Below are positions 14,987-26,534 of a DNA stretch of 48,293 nucleotides, in pieces. Positions within the stretch are counted from its first letter, which is position 1; every line of letters begins with the position of its first letter. The position numbers were made by a program, and so were the translations under genes. Source of the stretch: Paraglomus occultum (Eukaryota; Glomeromycota; Glomeromycetes; Paraglomerales; Paraglomeraceae); the NCBI GenBank assembly GCA_910592205.1, contig CAJVPJ010000078.1:1-48293 (forward strand), given 5' to 3'. Below the pieces are notes generated by a model, which worked only from the letters and a program-made list of their open reading frames with translations, made no database searches and had not been told where the DNA came from.

Positions 14987-16096
14987 TCAATACACTACAG
15001 AAATGTCTCTAATTTTGGGACGTATTCTAGTATTATCGCAAGTGATCTTTAAACGCTTTTCACCTTTATCCAATTTCTTAATTCCATCAAATACCATGCT
15101 CAGTGTGCCATTAGGGCCTTTGCCAATAATTCTGTCTTCATCGATAACATAATTATTGTTCGCGTACTGCTTCATCTTGAATGCACTTACGCGGACTGAG
15201 ATAATAAATTTTGCTTGCCTATCGGAATGGGCACGTGAACGTTTTGTGCCCAATCATAACTGTAATGCGCAGTCGCGTCAACACTACAATAATCAGCTTT
15301 ACCTCTTGTTATAAAACGTTCGTTTACCAATTTTCTCTGTTGTTCTGCTAACTTCGTATTTTTGTTGTAATAGTTTCTCTCTAATTTAGTCTTAACTAAA
15401 TGTTCTTTATATTTTTTTGGTAAGTTTCTCGCCTCTTCTTCCTTACGAGCATTATACTGTAGCCATTCCGAAAATGTTGGCACGTGTCACATAAATCCGT
15501 TCATGGACTCATTATTTGAATATAAGGCGTTAGTTAGTGTCATAACTTGCGGAATGCGTCATATTTTAACAGTTTCAGTGTGCTATTATTTTCAAAACCA
15601 CGATAGTCCGATTATAACTCGTTTTAGCCGGCAAAAGTGTAAGCAATTGAGTAATTCGGTTGACGTTTCTACCAAAACTTGGTTTTCAGCATAGTTTTCG
15701 AGAAAATTCTTCACGGTGGTAGCAACGTCTATATCAATGGTTAATTTGGTTTCCGTCGTGGCACTCGTTTTACACGCGGTATTGTACCATTCGTCGCGAG
15801 ACGTTTTCGAAATGAGTGCGACCAATTCCCAACATATTGAGATACGTTTGCTGACAGAGTGGCGTATTGCGATCTCGTAGTAAAAAGTTCTTTTATTAGT
15901 ATGCGTTTTTTTTAAGACGTCGGCTGGCAGTTATTTCTCCTCCTTTCATTGCTTTCAGTTGGGCCATTAAGAAAATATCTTGTTCAGCAAACTTTTTTTT
16001 TGGAATTCGGTTTGAACAACCACATTTGCAACCTATCTCCAAGAAACGCGTTGCTTTTTCGTACTCGGCGGAACCGTTATAATTATAATTTTTCAT
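14987..16096 (-). pseudogene. Decayed mobile-element-type gene (CGC-head / DNxxGQNKN-type family)
   Basis: Minus-strand pieces in the order of one protein, separated by stops and frameshifts. 16096-15896 holds a GCKCGCSNRIPKKKF head and LMAQLKAMKGGE. About 15880-15790 in another frame reads PLCQQTYLNMLGIGRTHFEN. 15825-15592 contains IDIDVATTVKNFLENYAENQ. 15483-15187 contains KYKEHLVKTKLERNYYNKNTK and VDATAHYSYDWAQNVHVP. 15253-14987 contains VIDEDRIIGKGPNGTLSMVFD and LKITCDN. I recall this arrangement from a multi-copy, uncharacterised, transposase-like family in animals and early fungi, in which the last block normally continues DNCxGQNKN; here it reads CDNTRIRP, so the motif is broken. It is a relic; the family memory is moderately sure and the function is not. 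Confidence 0.6.
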
Positions 16097-16313
16097 ATAC
16101 GGGTCCTATATATTAGTTTATCATTTGAAATAGGTTTGAAAGGGACATGCATTTATTTTAATATTTATACTGTACTATAGTACTGATCTCAAAAGCTAGC
16201 TATTCAAGACTATCACACCCACATAATTACATATGTACAGTGCTCTATGACACAAATTACTGATTAAAATTACTGATTACTAAATGCAAATATTAATGCA
16301 AGTGGAATAATGA

Positions 16314-17058
16314 TTACCACCTCATGGGTTTTAAAGCGATGATGAACCTAACACACTGGGAATTCAGGTTCAAGGTTACTATAGAACTTCCTGGTGGCAT
16401 TGAGGGGGCACGTTTTTTGGGTAGGTTGGGTGGTGAAACCAAATTGTTAGCATAATCCACAGTTGTAGCCCAATCGAGTGTTGCGAGTGTTGCAGTCCCT
16501 AACCCTAACTCCCTTAGCTTGGACAACGTGTAGTGGTTGTCCATAAGATCCATCTTGTTTGTGGCATCCAGGTGTGATGATCGACACATAGCATTGATCC
16601 TATTATGCTTAATGCTGAAGAAACATGAACAGTATCTATGGCACTGTCTAATTGCCTCTAAAGTAAGAGAGTCTTACCAGCCCTGCTTATCTTCAAATGT
16701 CCAACACTTTGTGAAATCTATGGTCTTGCTAGTAGTGCTACAGCTGTCTGACCATTCTTTGAACGTTAGATTGTGATCTCCATAAATTTCACCTTCCTTG
16801 CCACCATGTCGATTGTCCCAATTGACAACTAGACCTCAGATTGCTGCCAACTCTTCATAGCACCACTGCAATGGTTCCACTTCTCCAAGTTCATCACTCC
16901 AGTTATCATTGGGTTTGCTTAATTTCTTAAAAATTTCATTGAGACTCCTTTTTTCTTCTCCTGACAGTTCGGACAAAAACGAATAGTCTTCACTGTTAAT
17001 CCTCTAACCTGCTCTTTATTTGTTTGGCAATCTGGGAATCTGATAGGGATTGAAAGAG
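16314..17058 (-). pseudogene. Broken coding sequence of unknown family
   Basis: On the minus strand one frame reads about 230 codons from near 16985 to a stop next to 16314, interrupted by only two stops (one after EELAAI, one after DKQGW). Upstream, SLSDSQIAKQIKSRLED lies in a shifted frame and runs into stops. Legible blocks include SELSGEEKRSLNEIFKKLSK, VVNWDNRHGGKEGEIYGD and MDLMDNHYTLSKLRELGLG. Composition and length look like former protein coding. I do not recognise the family. It sits between two other relics, so a mobile origin is likely but unproven. Confidence 0.45.
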
Positions 17059-17150
17059 ATCAGTAGATTATTTGAGCAACACTTGTATGTGGGAAAAACA
17101 GCGATTACAACAGACGTTATTGTGAAAGAAGACCTATTACTATGTCTACT

Positions 17151-17386
17151 CTATCCAACGCCCGAGTCACAAGGCTGAGTAAGCTCACGGAGCTTCGCTC
17201 CCCACTCTCTCACTTCTGCCTCCGGCTGCTTCTTCTCCGCCTCCAGCGTCTGCCACAGCTGCTGCAGCACCGTGTTTAACACTTCATTCAGCACCTTCTC
17301 CCTCAACTGTTCCAGAGACTTTCCTCCTTTTCCTCAAACGCCTCCAACGCCCTTTCTGCCTTCGTCAACTTTTGTTCGGTAGTCAT
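17151..17386 (-). pseudogene. GC-richer coiled-coil frame with one frameshift
   Basis: From the ATG at 17386 the minus strand reads MTTEQKLTKAERALEAFEEK and then, after a one-base frame change near 17308, SLEQLREKVLNEVLNTVLQQ and on to a stop at 17151. The product would be about 78 residues, almost all Glu/Lys/Leu/Gln heptads, so a coiled coil. The stretch is clearly richer in G and C than its surroundings, which suggests recent arrival or a different source. No family recognised. Confidence 0.4.
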
Positions 17387-17628
17387 TTCTTTTTTTTTTC
17401 GTTAAGGAAGATGTGCCGCGCGATACTAAAACTGATCAGTGGCTTAAAAGTATTACGTAAATCTTTCGCGATTTGAGTGTGACAATGATAATTGATGCAC
17501 GACAACGCGCATTTGTCCATTTAAGCATCATCGCAAGATTTTATTATAAAATCAGCACTAGTCGTCGCGTTCAAAAAAATCAACCGCAACTCAATAAATA
17601 AGACGAACCAAACATCTTTCATCAATAA

Positions 17629-18046
17629 CGCTTTGCGAAAAATGTTCACATTACAAGCGAATTCTTCCTTGGAGTGTTAATTGATTTCGTTCTTGGTCTA
17701 TTAGTAAACTGGCTAATTTGTAATAGTCAGCTCTATCGTGCTGGCGCATTATCTAAGACTGCTAAAAAATTACAATTGATAACAGCAATCAAAACTTATT
17801 CGCCAGAAATCGAAAAATTGTGGAACGATCTGAAACGATTATACGACGAAAAACTAAATTGGATCCAAAATTTCATTCTATCAAATGCCGTTTGAAAATT
17901 ATAAATTACTTGAAGAAAAAACTGTTGCAGCTTCCACAATCCGAAGCTTTTATCTTCGAAGAACAACCCCGCGAAAAAAGACCATTGAGGTAATTCAACG
18001 TTGGATCGACGAAGAAAAAACTACTCAGATGGAGACGATGAAATAA
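17629..18046 (+). pseudogene. Unidentified broken frame with a hydrophobic helix
   Basis: Two overlapping plus-strand frames look like one former protein. 17629-17895 lacks an ATG and reads a hydrophobic helix (EFFLGVLIDFVLGLLVNWLI) followed by AKKLQLITAIKTYSPEIEKL. 17885-18046 starts with ATG (MPFENYKLLEEKTVAASTI) and continues basic and helical to a stop. A frameshift around 17885 would join them. No family recognised; the nearby inverted repeat suggests a mobile element. Confidence 0.3.
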
Positions 18047-18111
18047 AGAAATAGACGATAGTGATAATGTTATTAATAGTAGCAATAAAAAAAAATAATG
18101 AAATTTAAATT

Positions 18112-18196
18112 TGCACCAGAGTGACCAAAGAATAGGTTATACTCATAAATGGCTTTGGGTCCGAGTATTTTCCTCCCATGCAATCACTCTGGTGCA
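18112..18196. repeat. 13-base perfect inverted repeat, 59-base spacer
   Basis: TGCACCAGAGTGA at 18112-18124 is mirrored exactly by TCACTCTGGTGCA at 18184-18196. The similarity extends outward (taaat on the left, attta on the right) with a two-base bulge. It can be read as the terminal repeats of an 85-base MITE, or as the facing ends of two copies of the same transposon. Confidence 0.7.
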
Positions 18197-19539
18197 TTTA
18201 ATATTATTATTTATATTCTCAAGAGCGCGCACTTAATAATCAAACTAATAAAATTTATGCTTACCAAAATATTTTTACGTTGTTCGACATTTTTAATTGC
18301 TATTGTGTCAATGCTCAACGGATGCGCTTAAGCAGTCTTTTTTATCATGACTATAAAGAACAATCTTCGTTTATAAGTCGTTCAATCAGTGGAGGCCTTT
18401 TACGTTAAACTGCTTCCCTTTACCTTTCTTCAAGTTTTTGTTTCTTTCTTTGTTCATTATGTGTTGGCATTAATGCTCGTTTAGTATTTATGATTTTCCT
18501 TTTCTCTTGATAAATTTCACAAGTAAATTTTTTTTTTTGATCTGGAGAGTTTGGGTATTATTAATTTTGAAAACGTATGGAGCAATTTTCTTTCCTTGCT
18601 CTTTTTTAGAATGCTTCTAATGGTGCTATAATTCTTGGATTCCATGGTGGATTTAATGTAAATTAGTTTTATTATTATATTAATATTTTTTATGTAGAGA
18701 TAACCTATATTACTTCTGTTATGGTTTATATTTATTACCTTCTGGTATAATAAGAGGAACATTAAATTTACAAGTTTCCATAAGTTATGAATAAGCTCAT
18801 TATTACTTTTTACAATGTCATCAGTCACACTGGTCAATTTGACGGCCACATAATCAGCCTCTTATTTATGTCACATAATAAAATGTTTACTTTGTCTGGT
18901 TGTTGCAGCATGCCCCATATAATAATAATACTTTATGTATAAATCCGAAATCATTCTGTTAAAAGTAAACTGGTTGCAAAAAATTATAAGCCATTTTTGT
19001 TCAAGTGAGACTTGTCAAAGTACAATTTACTGTATGTTCATTTGATGCCATGAAGTTTCTCTTAGACAGTATTTATGATAATGAATAAACTCAAAGCCTA
19101 TCATTTTGCAATTATGATTTATGATTATAGTTTAGTTTGTGATCAAAGTTGTATGCTTTAATCTGTGTTCTGTTCCTCAAAATAAATGCATACATAATTG
19201 AGAACAAAATGAAAGACAAATTTTCTTACATGTTGCTGTTTAAGTTACATTTAAGTATAATAATAATATAGGGGATGCTGCAACAAAAGCAGACAGAGTG
19301 AATGTTTGATTATGTGAGCTAATATGGCTGGGGGTAATAGTAAACCAAGTTAGCTGATGACATTTTGATAGGCTTTGCTTGATTTATTATCATAGCTGTG
19401 GGCTATCATTGTACACAATTTGGGAACTTTATCTTGGCTTGCATCATTATTATACAGCTAAATAGCATTAAAGAGTATAATAATAATGTCTACTTAAAGT
19501 TATAACACATTTAATACGGGATTATCTCTATAAAATAAT
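18197..19539. other. AT-rich, no supported gene
   Basis: A 110-codon minus-strand frame (18849-18517) starts only at a GTG and reads KLTSVTDDIVKSNNELIHNL, then drifts into Ile/Lys/Asn runs. It may be the tail of a relic. Nothing else is legible. Confidence 0.35.
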
Positions 19540-19561
19540 TATATATATATATATATATATT
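19540..19561. repeat. (AT)n microsatellite
   Basis: About ten uninterrupted AT units within AT-rich sequence. It is likely to vary in length between strains. Confidence 0.85.
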
Positions 19562-19639
19562 AAATATATGAAACTAATTTACATCAAATCCGCCATGGAA
19601 CAAAAAAATGACAGCACATTAGAAGTATTTTGAAAAAAT

Positions 19640-20340
19640 AACAATTACTTCCGCAATTTTAATCAAGCTCGTTTTTTAGTTTTTTTTCTTTAACCTCGAT
19701 TTGAGCAGCCAGTTGATCATTTTGTTGCTCTTTAAGTGTTTGTTTGTTTTTTTTAACTTAGTGACTTCAGTTTCCAATCCTTTAATTGTTTTCATCTTTT
19801 TATCCCCTCATTTTTATGAAATTTAGTTACTTCTGACTTTCGATGTTCAGCTCTTCCTTGGCAGTTTTTTAAGTTTCTTGGTTTTATTTGCTAGACAAGA
19901 TTTAATAGTTTAGGATGTCCCATCTTCTGTGGAAGAAGTTCTGAATTTCCCATCTTTCAATAGTAATAGATTACAATAACAACCAATCCTATTCTTGTAG
20001 TCTACCACAAAACTCACAATGAGAGAGATTATTGTTTTTTTACAATCAGCACAAATAGAGCCAATATTTGCAGTAGAACCACTTTCATGGTATTAGGTAT
20101 GTCACTAATTTATGAGTAACATTATCAAGAACTGGTTCATCACTAATCACGCAGTAATTACAATATTAATATGGGTTTTGTTCTCTCAAGATTTTATCTT
20201 CTAATTTTTTCACAACTGATATTACTTTGTAAAATAAAAGTGTCAAATTTTTGCTTGACATTTTTTTTGAGTTATTGATTTTTTCACTAACTTTTGTTTT
20301 TGCTTTTTTTGTCAATCTCTTAATTGCTTTAGTTTATCTT
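19640..20340 (-). pseudogene. Decayed coding relic with Cys pairs
   Basis: The minus strand shows a Lys-rich helical stretch (VVKKLEDKILREQNPY, near 20210-20165), an in-frame stop, then YCNYCVISDEPVLDNVTHKL, and further stop-separated pieces including HCEFCG. The Cys-x-x-Cys pairs suggest a lost zinc-binding domain. Stops and shifts are too many for function. The family is unknown. Confidence 0.35.
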
Positions 20341-20406
20341 TTTTCTCATAAGCATCTAGTTTCTTTTCAATTAATCATTCTCTATTCTTTGTTTGATCAT
20401 AGTACA

Positions 20407-20560
20407 CAGTGAACCTGGATATAACGAAGCTTGGATATAATGAAACCTCGATGTTTTTTTTTTGATGCCCGAATTTTGCTTAATAAAATTTCCTGGATAC
20501 AACGGAAACCTACTATCAGTATAATGAAGAAAAAGGGCAGAACGGACCACTTCGTTGTAT
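20407..20560. mobile_element. pogo/Tigger-like terminal repeat fragment
   Basis: The stretch starts CAGTGAACCTGGATATAACG beside a TA and carries two further variants of the CTGGATATAAC-GAA-CC word, near 20430 and 20490. TA flanks, CAGTG starts and repeated GATATAACG words are typical of pogo/Tigger (CENP-B-like) transposon ends. I see no matching opposite end nearby, so this is a truncated or solo end. Confidence 0.5.
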
Positions 20561-20599
20561 TATGATATTCTTGTGTCATGTACAGTCTTGTGTCACTAT

Positions 20600-21886
20600 C
20601 ATTCTAGAGAGAAAAGAATATAGAAAGTTGACATCATTGATGTCGAATGTCTCTCAGCATAAAAAGTAATGTTTTTTTTTATGTAATTCATGAAATTGGA
20701 CACTTTCACGCATCCATCACAGACTTGATTTACAGCATCTTTGTGATATGCATACAATAAAGAAACCGATCTTTGCTGTAGGATTACAATTTACAGATTC
20801 GATGTTGTAGGCGTCATAAATGAGAAATTCGTTGTTTCATTAAACGTTTTGGGGCCTTCCGAAATTCGTGTATATATGTGAGAATTGTCATTCCGACGTT
20901 CTAACCTACGTTTAATGTATGAAATCCAATACGTGGTGTGCGAAATTTTCTTAATATCAGCAAGAGATAAGAGGAGAATAATAGTTCAGAGGATTGTTAT
21001 TGGATCACATTTTCCAATGTGATATCCTTTTGTAGTTGTTAGAAAATAAACTCCGCTGTTACTTTTCGCAGCATTACGGGAGAAACAGAACTTTGTTATC
21101 AGCTATTTTCAGACGGAGCTGTGGTACTATGCTGGGGGATACTTGTATTAGGATTTAGAATTGTCACATTAAATCTTTGCACCAATAAACCACATAATTA
21201 ATGTGATAACATCGAAAAACTATGTGACAATCTTGAAACGGATTGACCCGTTTTCGGAAATCCGAAAAGAGCCGTCTAAAATGCAGAGGAAGGGATATTC
21301 CTGATATAGGTTCCATGACTATTACTATGACGATAAACGAATCATCATTCAGAGTATAATGAACGTGATTAAATAATTCGGTTCTGCATTACAATCAAAT
21401 TCTCCAATAACTTTATGATATACGGACACTAATACTACAAACATATAAACTGACTTACAAACACTACTTTATTTCCTTTAGTTATTTTTATCAGTAGGTT
21501 TAAATTTAGACTTCCCGCCCTAACAAGTAATCAACAATACTATACTTACCACGTTATAGTATGCAGTATGTTAATATTAATATTACGGACATAAATGTTC
21601 CATGGATCACATGATTTTCAATGAGGCAAATATTGATTTTTAACCCCTGTTATTTATTCGCCTGAATTGTGATTGCATGCTGCGGATGGCAAGCACAATG
21701 CAAGTCAACTTCCGAACTGACGCACCTTACATAGTTCACAGTCTTTTGAGTCGTAATTAGCATCGAATATTAATATCACATGCCTGTCTCAAGCACTTCT
21801 ATACTAGTCCAAACGCCTCCGTCCTAACATTCTTGTCAAATCTTATTCACGTTATCGACTTTACATTTCAATAAGACGGCAGCAAA
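20600..21886. other. Intergenic, upstream of PDK1
   Basis: No frame of interest. Probable promoter and 5' leader of the kinase gene occupy the right part; no firm TATA or regulator site can be assigned. Confidence 0.35.
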
Positions 21887-24800
21887 ATGTCCTCAGCAAG
21901 CACTCCACTCATTCCAAAGATGATAAACGGCATTTCGCAACGTTCCGATGACCCGGCCGTCCAGACCAGCAGCAACTCTCAGCAACGGTCATCGTCAACC
22001 CACTCATCGGTGAAGAAAAAGGGTGTGAAGGACTTTGAACTCGGGAAAACACTCGGTGAAGGTTCATATTCTACGGTATGTAGAGAGAACGAGCAGTCGG
22101 GATGGCGATAACGCGAATAGATGAGTGAATTAATTCAATCGAGTCTCAGGAAAGCTAATGATTACAGAAAGTGTATATTGTACATAGACTTAGAACTGCA
22201 ATAGCCTATATTCTATAGACGTTAACAACAACGACAGCGAGCCAGCATAATATAATAAATACATGATTATCACTCAAATGTTTTAGGAAATCAAATTAAA
22301 ATGAAACTTCAATGACCAATTACTACAACATAAAAATACGAAGTACTTTGAATGCGTTGGTTCATTCAATAGTCGGTTTATTCTCGTTAGTTCAAACAAT
22401 CTAATTCTCCTATTCGACGATATTCAATTTAAAATCGCCTTGATCATTAAGCTTATCCCTATTATTTTCTAATCTATAGGTTGTTGCTGCCAGAGACCGC
22501 ACAACGGGACGAGAGTATGCTATCAAGATTCTCGATAAGAAGCACATTATTAAAGAGAAGAAAGTTAAATATGTCAATATCGAAAAGAACACTCTAAATA
22601 AAATGAATCATCCTGGGATTGTCCGCTTGTATTTTACATTTCAGGATCATAACAGCTTGTGTATCCTTTTGTGTATGAGTCTTATACGCAATCAACTCTC
22701 TGCAATCATTTTATGTCATCCTTGACTTGGTGTTGACTTTGAAATAGACTTTGTACTAGATCATGCAAAAAATGGAGAACTGCTGACATTTATTAAGAAG
22801 GTATCTCGTTCTGCTTGGTCTGGGAGACCCATTTTGTTCTTATTGAATGTGCCTCCAACTGATTTGAAAGTTTTTGCTAACTATTCATTATTATTGTCAT
22901 AGCTTGGTTCTTTCGATTTGAATTGCACGCGGTACTATACGTCACAAATATTAGCGGCTATAGAATACATGCACGACCAAGGTGTAATTCATAGGTAATT
23001 ATATATAATATTTCCTTTTTTCTGAGTACACGTATAACTAATATATTCTTTTCTTTTTGCAGGGATCTAAAACCGGAAAAGTATGTCAAAGAAGATTATT
23101 AAGAATGTGAAATAGACTCTTTGTTTTGCTGATTTTTTTTTTTTCGTTTCTTACCCATATAAGTATACTGCTGGACGAAAAGATGCATATTAAAGTAACC
23201 GATTTCGGTACCGCAAAAATATTGGGAAAAAACGTCGCCGGAGAAACAGGTTGATTAGCTTATGTCAGAAAATTTGTCGTCAACAATGTTTACAGATAGC
23301 TAATCTTGTCTCCCACATAATAGACGATCGTGCAAATTCCTTTGTAGGAACTGCAGAATATGTTAGCCCAGAGTTGCTCAAGGAAAAGGCTGCTTGTAAG
23401 AGGTAGAATCAGTCATGAAATTTAGACGCTTATTTTGTGTCATTTTTTTTGTAGTCGTCTTATTTATCAACTTTGTATACGCGTAGTTCCGACTTTTGGG
23501 CACTAGGTTGTATTTTGTACCAGTTAATTGCAGGTAGACCTCCTTTTAAAGGAGGCAACGAATATATGACATTTCAGAAGATTGTTCACTTGGATTATAC
23601 CTTCCCAGAAGGGTTTCCGCCCGTTGCAAAAGATCTTGTCAAAAAACTATTAGTAAGTATGAAATAAATGAGGAAGTTTAAGTTTTGGAGAAATGGGATA
23701 ATATATACAGAATTCGACTGCTAGATCGATGCGCAACTCTTTCTTTTTCTTAAATTTTCTCTAACTAAACGTTCACACTTTTAATACAAGGTCCTTAATC
23801 CAGCAGAACGACTAGGAGCCGGTGGCAAGGAAGGAGTAAAACAGCTCAAGTCTCACCCATTTTTTGATGGGGTTCGATGGGACACGCTCTGGCAGCAACC
23901 AGCTCCTCGCCTTCTTCCTTATTTGCCCCCTAAGCCTCACGAAGAGGAACTCCGAACCGATACTAGTATCTACGAAGAAAAAATTTCAAATGTTAGTGTA
24001 GATAACGGTAACAGTCCGGTTGCATCAGGATTGGAAGCACGAGATCCATTTAGATTGGAGAGTTGGGCTAGTACGGATGGATCGGAGAAGATTGATCCAG
24101 AGAGAGCAGGAAAGTTAGAAGAGCAGAAGAGGACTTCAGCTCAATGGTATTGTATCTATTTATGACAATGCTGATTGAAGAATGCGATGGAGGGATTATA
24201 AAAAAATTGGGTGAACATTGAAGATGTAAAAACGCGTGATGGACGTCATTTGTTTATTTTGTATTAGTACATTCAATAAGTTGTATTTGGCATTCATGTG
24301 TTCATTTGTATTTTTATTTCTCATCTTCCGTCTTTCTTTACTTTCTTATCCTATGTTACTCGACTTGTCTCTTTCCTAAATTTTTACATCCGATGTACTA
24401 CGCTCAAACAATCATAACATGTTCAAATAATTATTCTCCTACATCTTCATACAACAAAGGCTTCCGTTTCTGTTAAGAACTGAGTTAATTCTTCGTACTG
24501 GTCCTATCAACAAACGCAAAGGATTCTTTTCGAAACGACGACTTCTTATTTTAACGGACTTTCCCAGATTGATTTATGTTGATCAGGAGAAAATGACACA
24601 GAAGGGCGAGATATATTGGAGTTCAAGGATGGTTGTGGAATTAAAGAATAAGAAACATTTCTTTGTGCATACGGTATGAGAGGGGGAGGGGAGGGAAGGG
24701 GAGGAGAGCGAATGATTTGAAGAGTGGCGGTGCTTAGAGAAACAAGATAGATTAAGAGGAATGGGAATATGACGATGGGTGGGACGCTTGCTTAAAGCGT

Positions 24801-24964
24801 AATTTTGTCTGTATAAACTCACATACTAATTCTTTATATTATAAAATTCCTCGTAATGATAGCCACGCAAAACATATTATTTTGAAGACCCTAATGGCAC
24901 TGCTAGTGATTGGGTCAACAAAATAAACGCAGTTCTTATCGAAAACTATGGCGGAATGTTGTGA
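21887..24964 (+). CDS. PDK1-type AGC protein kinase with PH domain, 511 aa
   Basis: Phosphoinositide-dependent kinase, which phosphorylates the activation loop of other AGC kinases at the membrane. Eleven exons: 21887-22075, 22480-22660, 22748-22800, 22903-22994, 23063-23080, 23164-23249, 23324-23402, 23487-23652, 23791-24146, 24460-24673, 24863-24964 (1536 bases, all phases close). Gly loop GEGSYS (57-62), catalytic Lys79 in YAIKIL, HRDLKPEN (171-178, Asp173), DFG (191-193), activation loop RANSFVGTAEYVSPE with Ser212 matching the self-phosphorylated serine of PDK1. The C-terminal PH domain (about 408-511) shows GPINKRKGFFSKRRLLILTD, PRLIYVDQEKM and SDWVNKINAV. The Ser/Thr-rich N-terminus is short. 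Intron 1 is 404 bases and intron 9 is 313; reading through intron 9 would give a false stop at 24163 before the PH domain. Family call is very firm. Confidence 0.95.
24682..24701 (+). other. Potential G-quadruplex in the last PDK1 intron
   Basis: Four G runs of 5, 4, 3 and 4 separated by one or two A bases lie on the sense strand nine bases after the donor of intron 10. The motif fits the G3+N1-7 rule. An effect on splicing of the PH-domain exon is inference only. Confidence 0.6.
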
Positions 24965-26151
24965 CGAGGATGGGGTATGATACGGGTGAAGGAACATGAC
25001 GAGGCTATTTGGGTATTTTTGGCGGGTGTAAGAGAAATAAGTGAGGTTATGTGAGAGTCGAGTATTATTTATTCCTTCTCACGTCATCTTGCTCGTTTCC
25101 CGTGTTGCGTATTTCATTTGCCGGGTGCAGTTATCATATGTCTGAAACCCCCAGCACTGAATTGGAGACTATTATTGCATGAACACTAAATCTGCATTTC
25201 ATTGTTTTGTTATTTATAGCTTTTGTATTATTTCCTTTAATCTTCCCCCTAATCTGTATTATCTGGCTTCTCTTGACTTATTCCACTGTATCATTCTCAC
25301 TGTCTTCATTGCCAATGTAATAAATGCATTGGATCAAATGAATAAACACATGTAATTAATATCTATTGTCGTACACAAAAAAAAAGTTCAATCCGTGTAA
25401 CGTGTCAACCTTCTGCCAAAGCATGTGGGTCCACAGGCCCATATGGCGTAGATGTCGATTTCCAGGGGTTCAAAGTCGTCTGATCCATGCATCATATGCC
25501 AAGAGTTCTGCTTTTCTCTTTTCAAACTTGTGGTCACAGCCACGATCGACTGCAGCCCATATGTGATGTTCTCATACTCAGGTCCAATCTGTCTTACCCC
25601 TCAGTAATATTCATACACACAGCCCCAATTAATTATGCAAAGGTTGAACTGGCTAGTTAAATGTTACTTCCGCTATATCGTGTTATACTGACATTTCCGA
25701 GTTGACTTGGAACGACCAGCATTTTCTCAATTGAGCGACAAAAACATGACCACTTTGATGATGGCGGACGTCATTATTGGGCTCTTGTCTTTTATACAAG
25801 TTTGAAGATATAATCATGAATCCGAATTCTTTGATGATGTTATACGGACAAACAAGTCACTTGCAGACACCGTTAGTGCCTACATTTAATATACAAGAAT
25901 TCTATTAAGTGTAGAAACTCGAAGGACTTTGACAGACGCAGTGTGAAGATTATTCGTGTCACTTTATCAAGTCACGATTTTCTAGCGTTGTTTACGTGCT
26001 AACAACGCGATCAAGATACAATGAATGGTATTGGTGGATTCTGATGATCAATTAATTAAATGAAAATCTAATTTAATCCTACCACGATGAATTTTTTATT
26101 ACTTTAGAAAGATTATTATTCTGCTTTGCAAGATTTTCTCTTATTGACTAT
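24965..26151. other. Intergenic; one unassigned minus-strand open stretch
   Basis: An AATAAA at about 25319 could end PDK1 transcripts. On the minus strand 25600-25388 is open without an ATG (EYENITYGLQSIVAVTTSL and on to DFEPLEIDIYAIW). A second frame over the same bases reads AAVDRGCDHKFEKRKAEL. This patch is richer in G and C than its surroundings and might be an orphan exon or a relic. No family recognised. Confidence 0.3.
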
Positions 26152-26290
26152 GTAAACCAAACCCTTAACAAACACCAGAGCGCTCGTGTATTCTCAGACA
26201 ACAACAATGATCTATCTTTTGGTGACTGGTATCATCGTTGTTATCTCTTTCACGTCTCTTCAATTCGCTTTACAAAATATATGTCGTGTA
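26152..26290 (+). repeat. Dispersed repeat, copy A
   Basis: About 139 bases beginning GTAAACCAAACCCTTAACA and containing an ACCAGAG-GCTCG-GTAT-CTCAGACAA core and GCTTTACAAA near the end. It matches copy B at 29428-29549 in the same orientation with small gaps. It lies about 245 bases upstream of the Yrb30-like start codon. Confidence 0.75.
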
Positions 26291-26534
26291 ATTAATTTCG
26301 CTTGGCAATGTCTTTTAAGAATAGAATGCAACTTCGCCTAGAGAATTGGTCCTGAGTCTACGCTGTCTGTCGACCAATAACTTTAGCGCAAGAACAGCAC
26401 GACAATGTTTTTTCATGTCGCGTGTTCATTTGTTACGTCATTAACCAATAATAGTGACACAACGCGCCATAAACTTTTTGGAGACTATACACCCTTTTGA
26501 TAACTCTTGAGATTGAGCAAAGAAAGCTATCGTC

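Noticed and set aside
23348-23402. Shorter PDK1 exon 7 starting at 23348
   Set aside because: It keeps frame but deletes the conserved RANSFV activation-loop segment with Ser212; the acceptor at 23323/23324 restores it.
24147-24165. PDK1 stop at 24163-24165
   Set aside because: This is intron read-through; a gt donor at 24147 leads to exons encoding a clear PH domain.
25430-25480. tRNA or SINE from box A/B-like words
   Set aside because: The two words are only about 25 bases apart and no cloverleaf can be drawn.
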